DNA of 21,275 nucleotides from CAZWHE01 sp964633825. GTDB lineage: Bacteria > Planctomycetota > B15-G4 > CAYZWU01. Location: assembly GCA_964633825.1 (NCBI GenBank), contig CAZWHE010000061.1, positions 1 to 21,275 on the forward strand. The letters run 5' to 3'. Both the position numbers and the translations under genes were made by a program. This document shows positions 1-7,403 of the stretch, in pieces. The notes under the pieces were generated by a model. That model saw only the letters and a list, made by a program, of their open reading frames with translations, searched no databases and had not been told where the DNA came from. Positions within the stretch are counted from its first letter, which is position 1; each line of letters begins with the position of its first letter.

Positions 1-1814
1 ATATCACGACCAGCCCCGGGTACTGTTCGGCCGCAGTCGCTTCGCGCACCGTCCATGAGACGGCGGGAAAGGACAGCGTTCAGGTTTGTCGCCAGATCGG
101 CGCTGTTCCAGACAACTGCACGGTCCTTTTCGGCCCAGGAAGCGTATGTCCTGCCGTCCCTCCGGTATCCCGCAGTCACCGGCTCCATATTGGCACGGAG
201 GGAGCCTAACTTGTTCACAATTCCAAAGATACCGGCAAGGGCGAGTGCCAATTCAAACTCCACCGTATTGTCTTGAGAGACTTCGATCCAATCGGGAGAG
301 AGGGGAGGAATCGGGCCGACGCGGTTCCTCTTGCGAAACCTCTCGCCGCCCGCCAGTTCGCGTTCAGCTCGTCCGAAGGCACATAGTACATCGGTGAGAG
401 TGCGATCCTTGTAACGGCAGAAGTCGAAGACGGCACTATCGATGGCCTTTAGGGCGGCGCTGAAACGCGGGGGCACATTGTTTCCCCTACATGCATTGCG
501 AAATAGGTCCAGCCATCGGTCGGTCTCTCGGAGCAAATCCACGTGCTCGCGTTGATGGACGTCAAAGCGGCCCAAGGGAGTCGCCAAGTAATTCTGGCCG
601 AACCGCTCCTGGAACTCATAGCGAACAAAGCTGTTAATACCGCGGTCCACCCCGAGAGATGCTATCGCGCGTGCGAAGTCTACACCTGTACTTGCCGGTT
701 TCCCGGCGATCTCAGCCCGGCCTTCCCCAAACAGCATTGCTATCTCATTGATGGAACATGGGCGCTTCCAGAGTGGGAGCCATAGCTCACCCCGGGTTTT
801 GTCTGTTCCAGCTGACCCGTAGCCAACTCCGGAACTTCGGACGCTGAAGGGAAACAGACCGGCTTCCTGGGATGTCTCGAGCCTCTTTGCCACACACCCG
901 CCGAGCAACAACGAACCTTCGCACATCAAAACGCAATCCCATGGATTCAGCATGGACTCGCCTTTCATGCCTTGGGTCGAATTGGCACCGCCCGCCTTAC
1001 CCGGGTTGAATTGTCCTACGCTAGCTTCTGGAATTTCTCTTACCGATTCACCGAAAATCGCAGCTATTAAGAATGGGTGAGACTTCTCGGGTAATGGGGA
1101 TGTGCCATCAATGGAAATAATTTTCGGAACAGTTTGTGCAAATGTCGCCGAGAAATCACTGTTTCCCACGTTCCCGCCGCTTCCAAGCACGGGGGCTTCC
1201 AATCGGTTCTTCTTTTGCCCAGATTTCAGAACAAGCGCGGCATCCAGCCACATCAATCCGTCATCATCCAGGATATGGGAACGTATCATGGCAAGAAATT
1301 CGTCCTTGATTTCCTTGCCAAGATTGAAGGTTTGCCCACTCGATTCAAAAAGCATCATTGAGTTGAGGATTTTCTCCCGGTCTTTCTTGCTTTTGCCCTC
1401 AATCTCTTTCGCCACGTCGACCGGTTTGGCTACTTTTTTTAGATTAACCTTAATCCTGTCAATTACATTACGGTACGGCTCTAGGCGTTTAGATCCCGCA
1501 CAATGGATCACGTTTATTGCTTCAACAACCCGGCGCGACTTAAACCGGTTATGTTCTGGGTCCCATTTTTCGTAAAATCCACTATGGCTGTTCCAAGGTG
1601 CGACTATCGGCGTTGGCTTGTACTCCTTTAAAAAGAAATCGATTAGATCTTCCTTGCGGTCCCCGAATTTAGAACGCAATACAAAAACGCCGTCTTTCCA
1701 GCGACCGCGTGCTTCGTGGTCGACCTGCTCGGCTACCAGGCGAAGGATACCCAGGGCTTTCAGGTAGTTTATCAGCGGTTCAGGCGTGCAGCCATCAAGG
1801 CGAATCTCAAGCAT
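1..1814 (-). CDS. csx17: Type I-G CRISPR Csx17 (Cas8g), C-terminus cut by window edge
   Basis: Large subunit of the type I-G (formerly I-U) Cascade effector, expected to help PAM recognition and complex assembly in the cytoplasm. My reverse-strand reading is open for about 604 codons to the left edge with no stop. The N-terminus reads MLEIRLDGCTPEPLINYLKA followed by LGILRLVAEQ, the characteristic Csx17 opening, and a glycine-rich APVLGSGGNVGNSDFS segment typical of the family lies near residue 190. The protein is incomplete, and family members are somewhat longer. I chose the ATG at 1814, which has AAGGA about 8 nt upstream; an in-frame ATG at 1823 is possible but its spacing is tight. The start overlaps the end of the HD part of cas3 by 8 bp, so the two are translationally coupled. 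The cas3-csx17 order matches known I-G loci. I am confident of family and subtype. The true 3' end and the other cas genes are not visible. Confidence 0.88.
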   Translation of the reverse strand, partial: MLEIRLDGCTPEPLINYLKALGILRLVAEQVDHEARGRWKDGVFVLRSKFGDRKEDLIDFFLKEYKPTPIVAPWNSHSGFYEKWDPEHNRFKSRRVVEAINVIHCAGSKRLEPYRNVIDRIKVNLKKVAKPVDVAKEIEGKSKKDREKILNSMMLFESSGQTFNLGKEIKDEFLAMIRSHILDDDGLMWLDAALVLKSGQKKNRLEAPVLGSGGNVGNSDFSATFAQTVPKIISIDGTSPLPEKSHPFLIAAIFGESVREIPEASVGQFNPGKAGGANSTQGMKGESMLNPWDCVLMCEGSLLLGGCVAKRLETSQEAGLFPFSVRSSGVGYGSAGTDKTRGELWLPLWKRPCSINEIAMLFGEGRAEIAGKPASTGVDFARAIASLGVDRGINSFVRYEFQERFGQNYLATPLGRFDVHQREHVDLLRETDRWLDLFRNACRGNNVPPRFSAALKAIDSAVFDFCRYKDRTLTDVLCAFGRAERELAGGERFRKRNRVGPIPPLSPDWIEVSQDNTVEFELALALAGIFGIVNKLGSLRANMEPVTAGYRRDGRTYASWAEKDRAVVWNSADLATNLNAVLSRRLMDGARSDCGRTVPGAGRD

Positions 1815-3057
1815 CCTGCCCATCCTTTCCTTTATCCCCGACACCTGCTGCGGCGTGCGCGGCGCTCGCGCGCATGTCCGCGGCCCGTAGGAGAGCTTCC
1901 ATGTATGCTAGCCGGAACGGTCCCAGGTCAGCGGCATCGCGCAGTGCGAGCATCCTTTCGGCCCAACTGGGCTTTCCATCCTCCGACAAACCCAGTTCCA
2001 TGGGCTCCAAAGTCAATTTCACGTCAGGCGCGTGGATACCATCTCCAAGAACCGTGGCTGGGAGATTGTCGTCCTCCCATACGCCCCGAGCGAAACGGGT
2101 ATCCTGACCGTGTGGCTGCTCACCGGGCAAGGAACGGATTGAGAGCCGCACCTTCCCATGGTGTGCTCCCGCAAGATATGCAATCAAGTCCTGAAGGTCC
2201 TTGGGGAACGGGAGCTTCGATGTTTGCAAAACAGCCAGCGCCGAGGCCAGTTCGTGGCGGAAGTGCTTGCGGCGTTTGTCGTCTGGATCCCTGCCGAGGC
2301 GCGACCAGTCCTTGCGCCAACAGTTCTTGGGCGCCTTGGCGGCTGGCTGGTCTTTGAGCACCCTATGTTCGTTCGCTTTATGTAAGGCCTCCAACCGGAT
2401 AAGAGCCTGGAAAGCTGCGTGCGCCTTGCCCCGATCGTGCCAGCGAGCGGCCCATTCAAGCGCACTGCGCCATGTATCCGGGATTCCTATAAATCGAATG
2501 ATCTCGGCCAGTGTTTTGCAGACGTCGTTCGTATGTTCCTCGATAGTCTGCCAGTCACCTTCCGAGGACTCGCTTTCATTGGATTCGAGTGCATTTCCGG
2601 TCGTGTCGGACCGGATTACATCCACTTTCTTCTTGCACTTGGCATCCCAGCCGGTCTCGGCGGTGTAACCGCCCTGATCGGCGGGCACGAGGTATACCTG
2701 TCCGGGAAAGGCATGGGAGGAATCCGCTCTGATCCACCGGCGTTCGAGATAATCCCAGCGAAAGGCTGTTTTCTTTTTGACAAGGAAATCGTCTCTGAAC
2801 CGGGCAAACGATACGGGACAGAGTTCCTCGCGGCGCGGCGCCTTACCATTGTCCTGATCCGGCGAAGGTGTCTCGTTCTCTGGCACTTCGCGCCAGAAGA
2901 CCTGAACATCCAGTTCCTCGCCATCGCGGATATAGCGGGCCACGTCAATATCATTGCCTGCCAGATCCGGGGTCGTGTCGAAGAGTTCGACGAGGTCCTT
3001 CCTGCGAAGTACATGCTTAGTTTCCAGGACCATTGGCGCCTGGATTTTCTTCAGCAT
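1807..3057 (-). CDS. cas3: Cas3 C-terminal part: linker and HD nuclease (type I-G), split by frameshift
   Basis: This is the second half of the type I-G Cas3 helicase-nuclease, which degrades target DNA recruited by Cascade. The 416-residue ORF starts with the segment after the second helicase domain (RRKDLVELFDTTPDLAGND, a hallmark of I-G Cas3, followed by DVQVFWRE). It ends with an HD phosphohydrolase domain: His175 in EEHT, His207-Asp208 in WHDRGKAH, His268 in FRHE, and His299-His300 in AGAHHGK. All HD metal ligands expected for a working nuclease are present. HD at the C-terminus, after the helicase, is the type I-G arrangement. The ATG at 3057 overlaps the helicase stop by 7 nt and has only a distant GGAG, so it may not be a natural start. 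The same frame stays open upstream to about 3114 and encodes plausible Cas3 sequence (NARSLLSKCTNGVGPAM), so this is best read as the end of one frameshifted cas3 gene. Confidence 0.85.
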   Translation of the reverse strand: MLKKIQAPMVLETKHVLRRKDLVELFDTTPDLAGNDIDVARYIRDGEELDVQVFWREVPENETPSPDQDNGKAPRREELCPVSFARFRDDFLVKKKTAFRWDYLERRWIRADSSHAFPGQVYLVPADQGGYTAETGWDAKCKKKVDVIRSDTTGNALESNESESSEGDWQTIEEHTNDVCKTLAEIIRFIGIPDTWRSALEWAARWHDRGKAHAAFQALIRLEALHKANEHRVLKDQPAAKAPKNCWRKDWSRLGRDPDDKRRKHFRHELASALAVLQTSKLPFPKDLQDLIAYLAGAHHGKVRLSIRSLPGEQPHGQDTRFARGVWEDDNLPATVLGDGIHAPDVKLTLEPMELGLSEDGKPSWAERMLALRDAADLGPFRLAYMEALLRAADMRASAAHAAAGVGDKGKDGQDA

Positions 3058-3117
3058 CGCCGGTCCGACTCCGTTGGTGCATTTGGAGAGCAGGGACCGC
3101 GCGTTATCGAATTCTCA
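3051..3117 (-). other. Frameshift junction inside cas3
   Basis: The helicase frame runs past motif VI (QRFGRCNR) into FWIDLPNEDE. It then yields an uncharacteristic tail, SITRGPCSPNAPTES, and stops at 3051. The -1 frame is open from 3114 (a TGA lies just above it at 3115-3117) and continues directly into the HD ORF. One missing base around 3108-3118 joins both halves into a normal Cas3. I see no classic X-XXY-YYZ slippery heptamer, so a sequencing error or recent inactivating mutation is likelier than programmed frameshifting. Confidence 0.75.
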
Positions 3118-4292
3118 TCCTCGTTGGGCAGATCAATCCAGAACACTTTGGCCTCACTGTTGTACTCTCCCCTTCGGTTGCAGCGTCCGAAACGCTGCAC
3201 CAGTGAGGCCCACGGGGCCAATTCGGTGAAAAGCCGTTGGGCGGACACATCCACGCCGGCCTCGACCACTTGGGTGGAAACCGCAATGACTCCTTCAGGA
3301 GGAGGCTTGGCCAACAGAGCATCCAAGTTTGAGCGGCGATCAGGTGGGCGGAAACGCGAATGCAGTAAGATCGGTTTCAGTTTCTCTTTATTGGGGAGCT
3401 TGAGGAGTTTGTTGTATAGGGCTATTGCACGTTCGACTGTGTTCATAACAACCAGAGTGCGCCCCTTCGGCTCAGGCGCGTCGTTGTGGGCAGTCAATAT
3501 TTTCTCGGCCAATCCTTTTGCGTCGCTGATGGTTGCTTCGGCACGGTGGAGGTTCTTTCTGGCATTCCATCGCTTGTCGAGATCCCCGTTCTTAAAGTCT
3601 GATCCTTCCAGCCCATGGAAGGGGGAAGACAAGCTTGATGTGTATTTTTTGAAATCAACAGTTTCCAGCCATTCTTTCGCAAGGGTCGCGCTCATCCAAA
3701 GGGACTGGGCTCCTGGGCCGGGAGAAAAGACGCCCATGGCTCTGCGAAATGCCTCCAGTTGTGCTGTGGTTGCCAGACCGCTGCCCATCAGTTGCACTTC
3801 GTCCAATACCCAAAGGCAATCATTGTTGAGGAGTCCGAAGTGCATGGGCCAGCGATAGCGGCTCATGCCGTAGCCTCGATTCAAGGCGCGGGACAGGAGC
3901 ATATCCTGCGTACCGACAAGAAGAGCCTCGCACTCGGGATACATGTCCCAATCATCCGCAATCTCACCGCCCATCAGTACGTGAACGGCGATATTCTCAT
4001 CCAGGGCACCGCAACGACTGAGCTTGTTGATCCATTCCTTCGCGCATTCAGTTGTCTGCTCGACCAACACACGCATGGGAAGGCAGTAGACCAGGCGGCG
4101 TGGAGTGGCCTCCCGAGTCGCCTTGTCGGCAAAACGCCGGCGCCACAGCCAGGCGAGGACAACCGCGGCGGTTTTGCCCAAGCCGGTGGGGATGTCGAGC
4201 TTTTCCGGCAATCGTTCAATCTTGGCAAGACGCTCCTGATATGGATACAGCTTCTTACCTGTCGCCTGATAAAAAAAGTCAGTGAAGTTCAT
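3051..4292 (-). CDS. cas3: Cas3 N-terminal part: superfamily 2 helicase (type I-G), split by frameshift
   Basis: Helicase half of type I-G Cas3, the ATP-driven DNA translocase that feeds DNA to the HD nuclease. Numbering from the ATG at 4292: Q-motif region YPYQERLA near 17, Walker A IPTGLGKT at 34-41, DEVQ box (DEVQLMGSG) at 164-172, motif III SAT at 201-203, motif V STQVVEAGVDVS at 339-350, and motif VI QRFGRCNR at 366-373. Helicase domains 1 and 2 therefore look intact. There is no N-terminal HD domain, as expected for I-G. The start is set by the family-like N-terminus MNFTDFFYQATGKKLYPYQ and a GAGGAG just upstream, although the spacing is short. The frame extends upstream to 4430 and another ATG exists at 4334, but that extension has no family character. 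After about residue 393 the frame is lost and translation ends 20-odd residues later at 3051. It is the first gene of the visible operon. Confidence 0.88.
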   Translation of the reverse strand: MNFTDFFYQATGKKLYPYQERLAKIERLPEKLDIPTGLGKTAAVVLAWLWRRRFADKATREATPRRLVYCLPMRVLVEQTTECAKEWINKLSRCGALDENIAVHVLMGGEIADDWDMYPECEALLVGTQDMLLSRALNRGYGMSRYRWPMHFGLLNNDCLWVLDEVQLMGSGLATTAQLEAFRRAMGVFSPGPGAQSLWMSATLAKEWLETVDFKKYTSSLSSPFHGLEGSDFKNGDLDKRWNARKNLHRAEATISDAKGLAEKILTAHNDAPEPKGRTLVVMNTVERAIALYNKLLKLPNKEKLKPILLHSRFRPPDRRSNLDALLAKPPPEGVIAVSTQVVEAGVDVSAQRLFTELAPWASLVQRFGRCNRRGEYNSEAKVFWIDLPNEDENSITRGPCSPNAPTESDRRC

Positions 4293-4679
4293 TATCTCCT
4301 CAAAATGATCTTTGTGTATAACTTTATGACTCATCGCGGATACGGTCCCTGCTGAAGAAGGATATATTCTATCTAAGAATGGCTTAAACAGAAAACAGAA
4401 TCCATCCGCTTTGTTTCCTCGGTCAGTCACCGTTTGTCCGATTCCTCATCTCGATTCGACGGAGACAACGCTGCGGCGGTTTCGCACTGTGGCGAACATG
4501 CCCACCCACAGAATCTGTGTGGCCTGGTCAACTGCCATTGATGCCGGTCCTCTCTTTCGGCGAGCACCCTAGCATGATGGCCGGTGGTGGTAGCTGTGGT
4601 TGTCGTCCTCTATACAGGAGAGGAAGATCTTGGCCGTCTCCTCTGGATCCACCGATATACCATGCAGGTGGATTATAAA
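4293..4679. other. Intergenic region upstream of cas3; no gene found
   Basis: This gap of about 390 bp separates the cas operon from the secreted-protein gene to its right. The part next to cas3 is AT-richer and holds a TAGAAT-like -10 element on the minus strand (4366-4371), a plausible place for the cas promoter, but no convincing -35 box. Short inverted repeat arms ATCCACC and GGTGGAT occur near 4646-4672. I see no CRISPR repeats, no leader-like array and no convincing ORF. Confidence 0.5.
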
Positions 4680-4734
4680 CCCGGACAGCCGGGAAAAGAA
4701 GTACCCGGCTCGATGGTGAGATCGAACCGGGTAC
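4680..4734 (-). terminator. Intrinsic terminator after the 4770-5861 gene
   Basis: A 14-bp stem has arms at 4701-4714 and 4721-4734 around a 6-nt loop. Read as minus-strand RNA, the single non-Watson-Crick position is a G-U wobble, whereas on the plus strand it is a C-A mismatch, so the structure favours the minus transcript. It is followed on the minus strand by the T-rich tract TTCTTTT and then a second small hairpin, CCCGG-loop-CCGGG (4680-4693). It lies just beyond the stop codon at 4770. Confidence 0.75.
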
Positions 4735-4769
4735 GAAGATCATCCTGATGGCGCTTCAGGGTCGATCGC

Positions 4770-5861
4770 TCAGTTTGAATGGACTCCATTGGAAAGGTCG
4801 GCGGGCAGGATCGGGTTGATGTTCGTCAGGGCGCCCTGGAAGTAGACCCTTCTCGGCCCGATGCCGGGCGGTATGGTGAGAGTGAGTTTGTCGAAATCTC
4901 CGATCATATCCTGCATCATCGCGTAAGGGGATCCGCCGGCAAAGCTGCCCACAAGGAGCGTGAAATCATAGGGCGGAGGATAGTATGCATATCTCTGGGT
5001 GAGGGAAATGAGCAGCCAGCCCGGCACGGTCATCTGGTTCCTCCGCAGCATGAATTGGACGTTGCCGAGGTCCTGCCAGTCTCCGATTGTATAGAGAGCG
5101 GCATCGTTGCCGGGTGCTCCGATTCCGTAGTATGTCATGTTTTGGGCCGGATCCTGCCGGCCGTAGAGCTCTCTTGCGAATGTGGCCCACGCGGGAGGGG
5201 CGAAGGAAATCGTTTGCCAGTAACCCGCGTAGGTATAGATATCGACGGCGTTCTCGGTCCCGCCGCCCGGGCTTCCGATCGCCCAGCCCGTGGTCCCCAT
5301 CGTCGGCGGGCTCATGAGGCTCAGGCTCTGCCCGAACCGCTGTCCCAGCAGAAACTCGTAGCCCGAATTCTCGAGGTCCACGGTGATCTGCCAGATCCAG
5401 CCGTATCCCGGCGGGAGCGTGGGTAGCCCGTATCCATTGGGCAAACCCATGAAGAGGAACATCGATTCGGGAACGCCCATGTTTCCCCAGCCGGTACAGC
5501 TGTCATAGAACCCGACGATCCAGTCCTCGCCGGCGGGATCGATGTTGTTCGTGCCGTAAACAAAGGTGAAACCGTCGACGACCTCGTCAAACAGCATTGA
5601 GGGGGGAGGATTCAGGAGGCCCCAGTCGAGATAGGTATAACCGGTTGTCACGGGATACCACCCTGTTACCGGGGGATTGGACCAGAAGAGATTTCCGTAC
5701 CTGCCGCCGCTGTTTCCCGGGGTGAGGGTGTTGTCGGCCACGTCGAGATAGGCGTTTTTATGTTCACTTGCGGGGGGTGTGTCGAGAATCGTGTTCAGCT
5801 GGGCAAAGGATATTCCGGTGAGAGCAAGAGCGATGAAAAGGGTGAGCGCTATTTTTTTCAT
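4770..5861 (-). CDS. Secreted protein of unknown function, paralogue of 7404-8573
   Basis: Predicted exported protein of about 363 residues. I do not recognise a named family. The N-terminus, MKKIALTLFIALALTGISFA, is a clear Sec signal peptide with a likely cleavage site after SFA. The start is the ATG at 5861, preceded by GGAGG about 10 nt upstream; an in-frame ATG at 5888 would put that SD inside the gene. The mature protein is rich in Gly, Pro, Tyr and Trp, with few charges. It shares a long ungapped core with the protein at 7404-8573: VDGFTFVYGTNNIDPAGE, YDSCTGWG, GLPNGYGLPTLPPGYGW, TVDL, SGYEFLLGQ. Later shared blocks are MTYYGIGAPGN, GWLL and VYFQG, and both end in DLSNG..N. There is no sortase, PEP-CTERM or T9SS tail and no transmembrane helix after the signal peptide. 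It reads like a beta-rich extracellular protein. A terminator follows it. Confidence 0.8.
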   Translation of the reverse strand: MKKIALTLFIALALTGISFAQLNTILDTPPASEHKNAYLDVADNTLTPGNSGGRYGNLFWSNPPVTGWYPVTTGYTYLDWGLLNPPPSMLFDEVVDGFTFVYGTNNIDPAGEDWIVGFYDSCTGWGNMGVPESMFLFMGLPNGYGLPTLPPGYGWIWQITVDLENSGYEFLLGQRFGQSLSLMSPPTMGTTGWAIGSPGGGTENAVDIYTYAGYWQTISFAPPAWATFARELYGRQDPAQNMTYYGIGAPGNDAALYTIGDWQDLGNVQFMLRRNQMTVPGWLLISLTQRYAYYPPPYDFTLLVGSFAGGSPYAMMQDMIGDFDKLTLTIPPGIGPRRVYFQGALTNINPILPADLSNGVHSN

Positions 5862-5925
5862 GGTCGATTGTCCTCCAATAACAGACATGGAAACGGGTTA
5901 CGTACTTTCAGGCGCCATGTTCTTG

Positions 5926-5955
5926 TTGAATTTGATAGAGTGGCATCATTATATT
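5926..5955 (+). promoter_or_regulatory. Probable divergent promoter region for the protease and secreted-protein genes
   Basis: On the plus strand TTGAAT (5926-5931) is separated by 18 bp from TATATT (5950-5955), a good sigma-70-like pair about 90 bp upstream of the protease start. On the minus strand a perfect TATAAT (complement of 5948-5953) overlaps it and faces the 5861 gene, but its -35 is weak. The intergenic region is AT-rich compared with its flanks. Confidence 0.5.
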
Positions 5956-6044
5956 AAGACTGTCCATTCCAAGAGAACGACATTCGCCGGCGGGTTAACC
6001 ATTATTTCTTCTTTTATTTAAAAAAACATTGATTCAGGCGATTG

Positions 6045-7283
6045 ATGAAAATCCTTGTTGTCAGCCTGGTTGTTCTGCACGGACTCGGCCATCTCTGGCT
6101 CGAATATCTGAGCTGGAGATGGTTGAAAAAAAACCGCGGCTCCGTTCCGGCTCCGTTCGAAGGCCGCGTCGATGCCGGAAAAGTTGCAGCCGCAGAGGAT
6201 TACACACGCGCCCGCATGGGGCTCGGGCTCTGGTCCTTTCTCATCGACAAGGGATTCATCATCCTTTTTCTCCTCCTCGACGGGTTTGCCTGGCTCTCGA
6301 TCCTTGTTGAAAAAGCGGGGTGGGGCGCCATCCCGTCGGGCCTTCTTTTTTTCGGCGCAATGGCCCTTGCCGGGAAAGTGATCAGCCTCCCTTTCGAGTG
6401 GTATGAAACTTTCCGTCTCGAGGAGCGCTTCGGCTTCAACCGGACCACATATCGGACCTGGTTCGCCGACATGGCCAAGGGCTTGGTCCTTTTTCTCATC
6501 ATCGGCGGCGGGCTTCTCTTTAGCGTTCTCTTTCTTCTTTACAATGCCGGCTCCGCCTGGTGGCTCGTCTGCTGGGCTTTTACCTTCGGTTTCTCGCTCA
6601 TGATGGGCCTGCTCTATCCCGTTTTGATCGCACCCCTTTTCAACAAGTTCACGCCCATCGGCGAGGGGTCTCTCAAGAAACGCGTCGTCGAGATGATGGA
6701 GCGCGCCGGAATCAGGACGAGAGGGGTTTTCGTCATGGATGCGGGAAAGCGCTCGCGCCACACCAACGCCTATTTCACCGGGCTCGGCCGGTCGAAGCGG
6801 ATCGTGCTTTTCGACACGCTGATGGAGAAGCACACGGAAGACGAGATCCTGGCCGTTCTGGCTCACGAGGCCGGGCACTGGAGGAAGAAGCACGCGCTCA
6901 AGGGCCTCCTTCTGGGACAGGTCTTTTCGCTCGTCCTCTTTGCGGTGACGGGCTGGCTCGTGGCGTGGCCGCCTCTTTACAGCGCATTCGGATTCGCGGC
7001 CGCCGTGCCCTATGCCGGGCTTCTTCTCGCTTCTCTTGTTTATTCACCGGTGATGTTCCTGTTCAAGCCGATCTTTTCGTCTCTGTCCCGTTGCTTCGAA
7101 TACGAGGCGGATCGATATGCGGGAAAGGAGATGGGGCTCGCCGAAGCGATGTCCGAAGGGCTCATCCGCCTCGCTCTCGAAAACCTCTCCAACCTGAATC
7201 CCCACCCCGCGGCGGTTTTCGTCTACTATTCCCATCCGCCGGTTGCCGACCGTGTGACGACCCTTCGGGCATTAGCCGATTGA
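6045..7283 (+). CDS. M48 family membrane zinc metalloprotease, Ste24/CAAX prenyl protease type
   Basis: Integral membrane zinc endopeptidase of the M48A (Ste24) group. In eukaryotes this group trims prenylated CAAX proteins; bacterial members more probably act in membrane protein quality control. The protein is about 412 residues. The zinc motif HEAGH is at 274-278, and the third ligand is probably Glu352 in FEYEAD, with Asp356. The family's C-terminal block YSHPPVADR is near 395-403. Several hydrophobic segments flank the catalytic domain (about 1-25, 60-90, 98-118, 143-200, 288-345), which fits the Ste24 helical barrel. I chose the ATG at 6045; an in-frame TTG directly precedes it, and AGG about 7 nt upstream is a weak SD. 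It stands alone on the plus strand between two minus-strand paralogues, with its own promoter-like sequence upstream and a hairpin after its stop. All catalytic residues are present. Confidence 0.9.
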   Translation: MKILVVSLVVLHGLGHLWLEYLSWRWLKKNRGSVPAPFEGRVDAGKVAAAEDYTRARMGLGLWSFLIDKGFIILFLLLDGFAWLSILVEKAGWGAIPSGLLFFGAMALAGKVISLPFEWYETFRLEERFGFNRTTYRTWFADMAKGLVLFLIIGGGLLFSVLFLLYNAGSAWWLVCWAFTFGFSLMMGLLYPVLIAPLFNKFTPIGEGSLKKRVVEMMERAGIRTRGVFVMDAGKRSRHTNAYFTGLGRSKRIVLFDTLMEKHTEDEILAVLAHEAGHWRKKHALKGLLLGQVFSLVLFAVTGWLVAWPPLYSAFGFAAAVPYAGLLLASLVYSPVMFLFKPIFSSLSRCFEYEADRYAGKEMGLAEAMSEGLIRLALENLSNLNPHPAAVFVYYSHPPVADRVTTLRALAD

Positions 7284-7321
7284 TTTTGTGTGTCGAGTTG
7301 AAGGGGCTTTTGCGGGGGCGC

Positions 7322-7372
7322 CTGACCGGAAGGGGGCGGCCGCTCCAAGCGGCCGCGGCCCCGATCGGTCAG
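7322..7372. terminator. Strong bidirectional hairpin between convergent genes
   Basis: Outer arms CTGACCG (7322-7328) and CGGTCAG (7366-7372) enclose GGGG/CCCC pairs and perfect inner arms GCGGCCGC (7336-7343 and 7349-7356) around a TCCAA loop. It lies between the protease stop (7283) and the convergent gene end (7404). No long T-run follows on either strand, so it may be a bidirectional or rho-assisted terminator or an mRNA 3' stabiliser. Confidence 0.65.
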
Positions 7373-7403
7373 ATCTATGTGAAACGCCTTGAACGGTTTT
7401 TTG

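Noticed and set aside
2419..3858. Long open frame of about 479 codons on the plus strand opposite cas3
   Set aside because: It lies antisense to well-supported Cas3 helicase and HD motifs, has no recognisable domain, and has no SD. It is a by-product of the coding bias of the real gene.
1..4770. CRISPR array near the cas genes
   Set aside because: I saw no regularly spaced direct repeats in the cas genes or in the gap at 4293-4769. The array is presumably outside the window.
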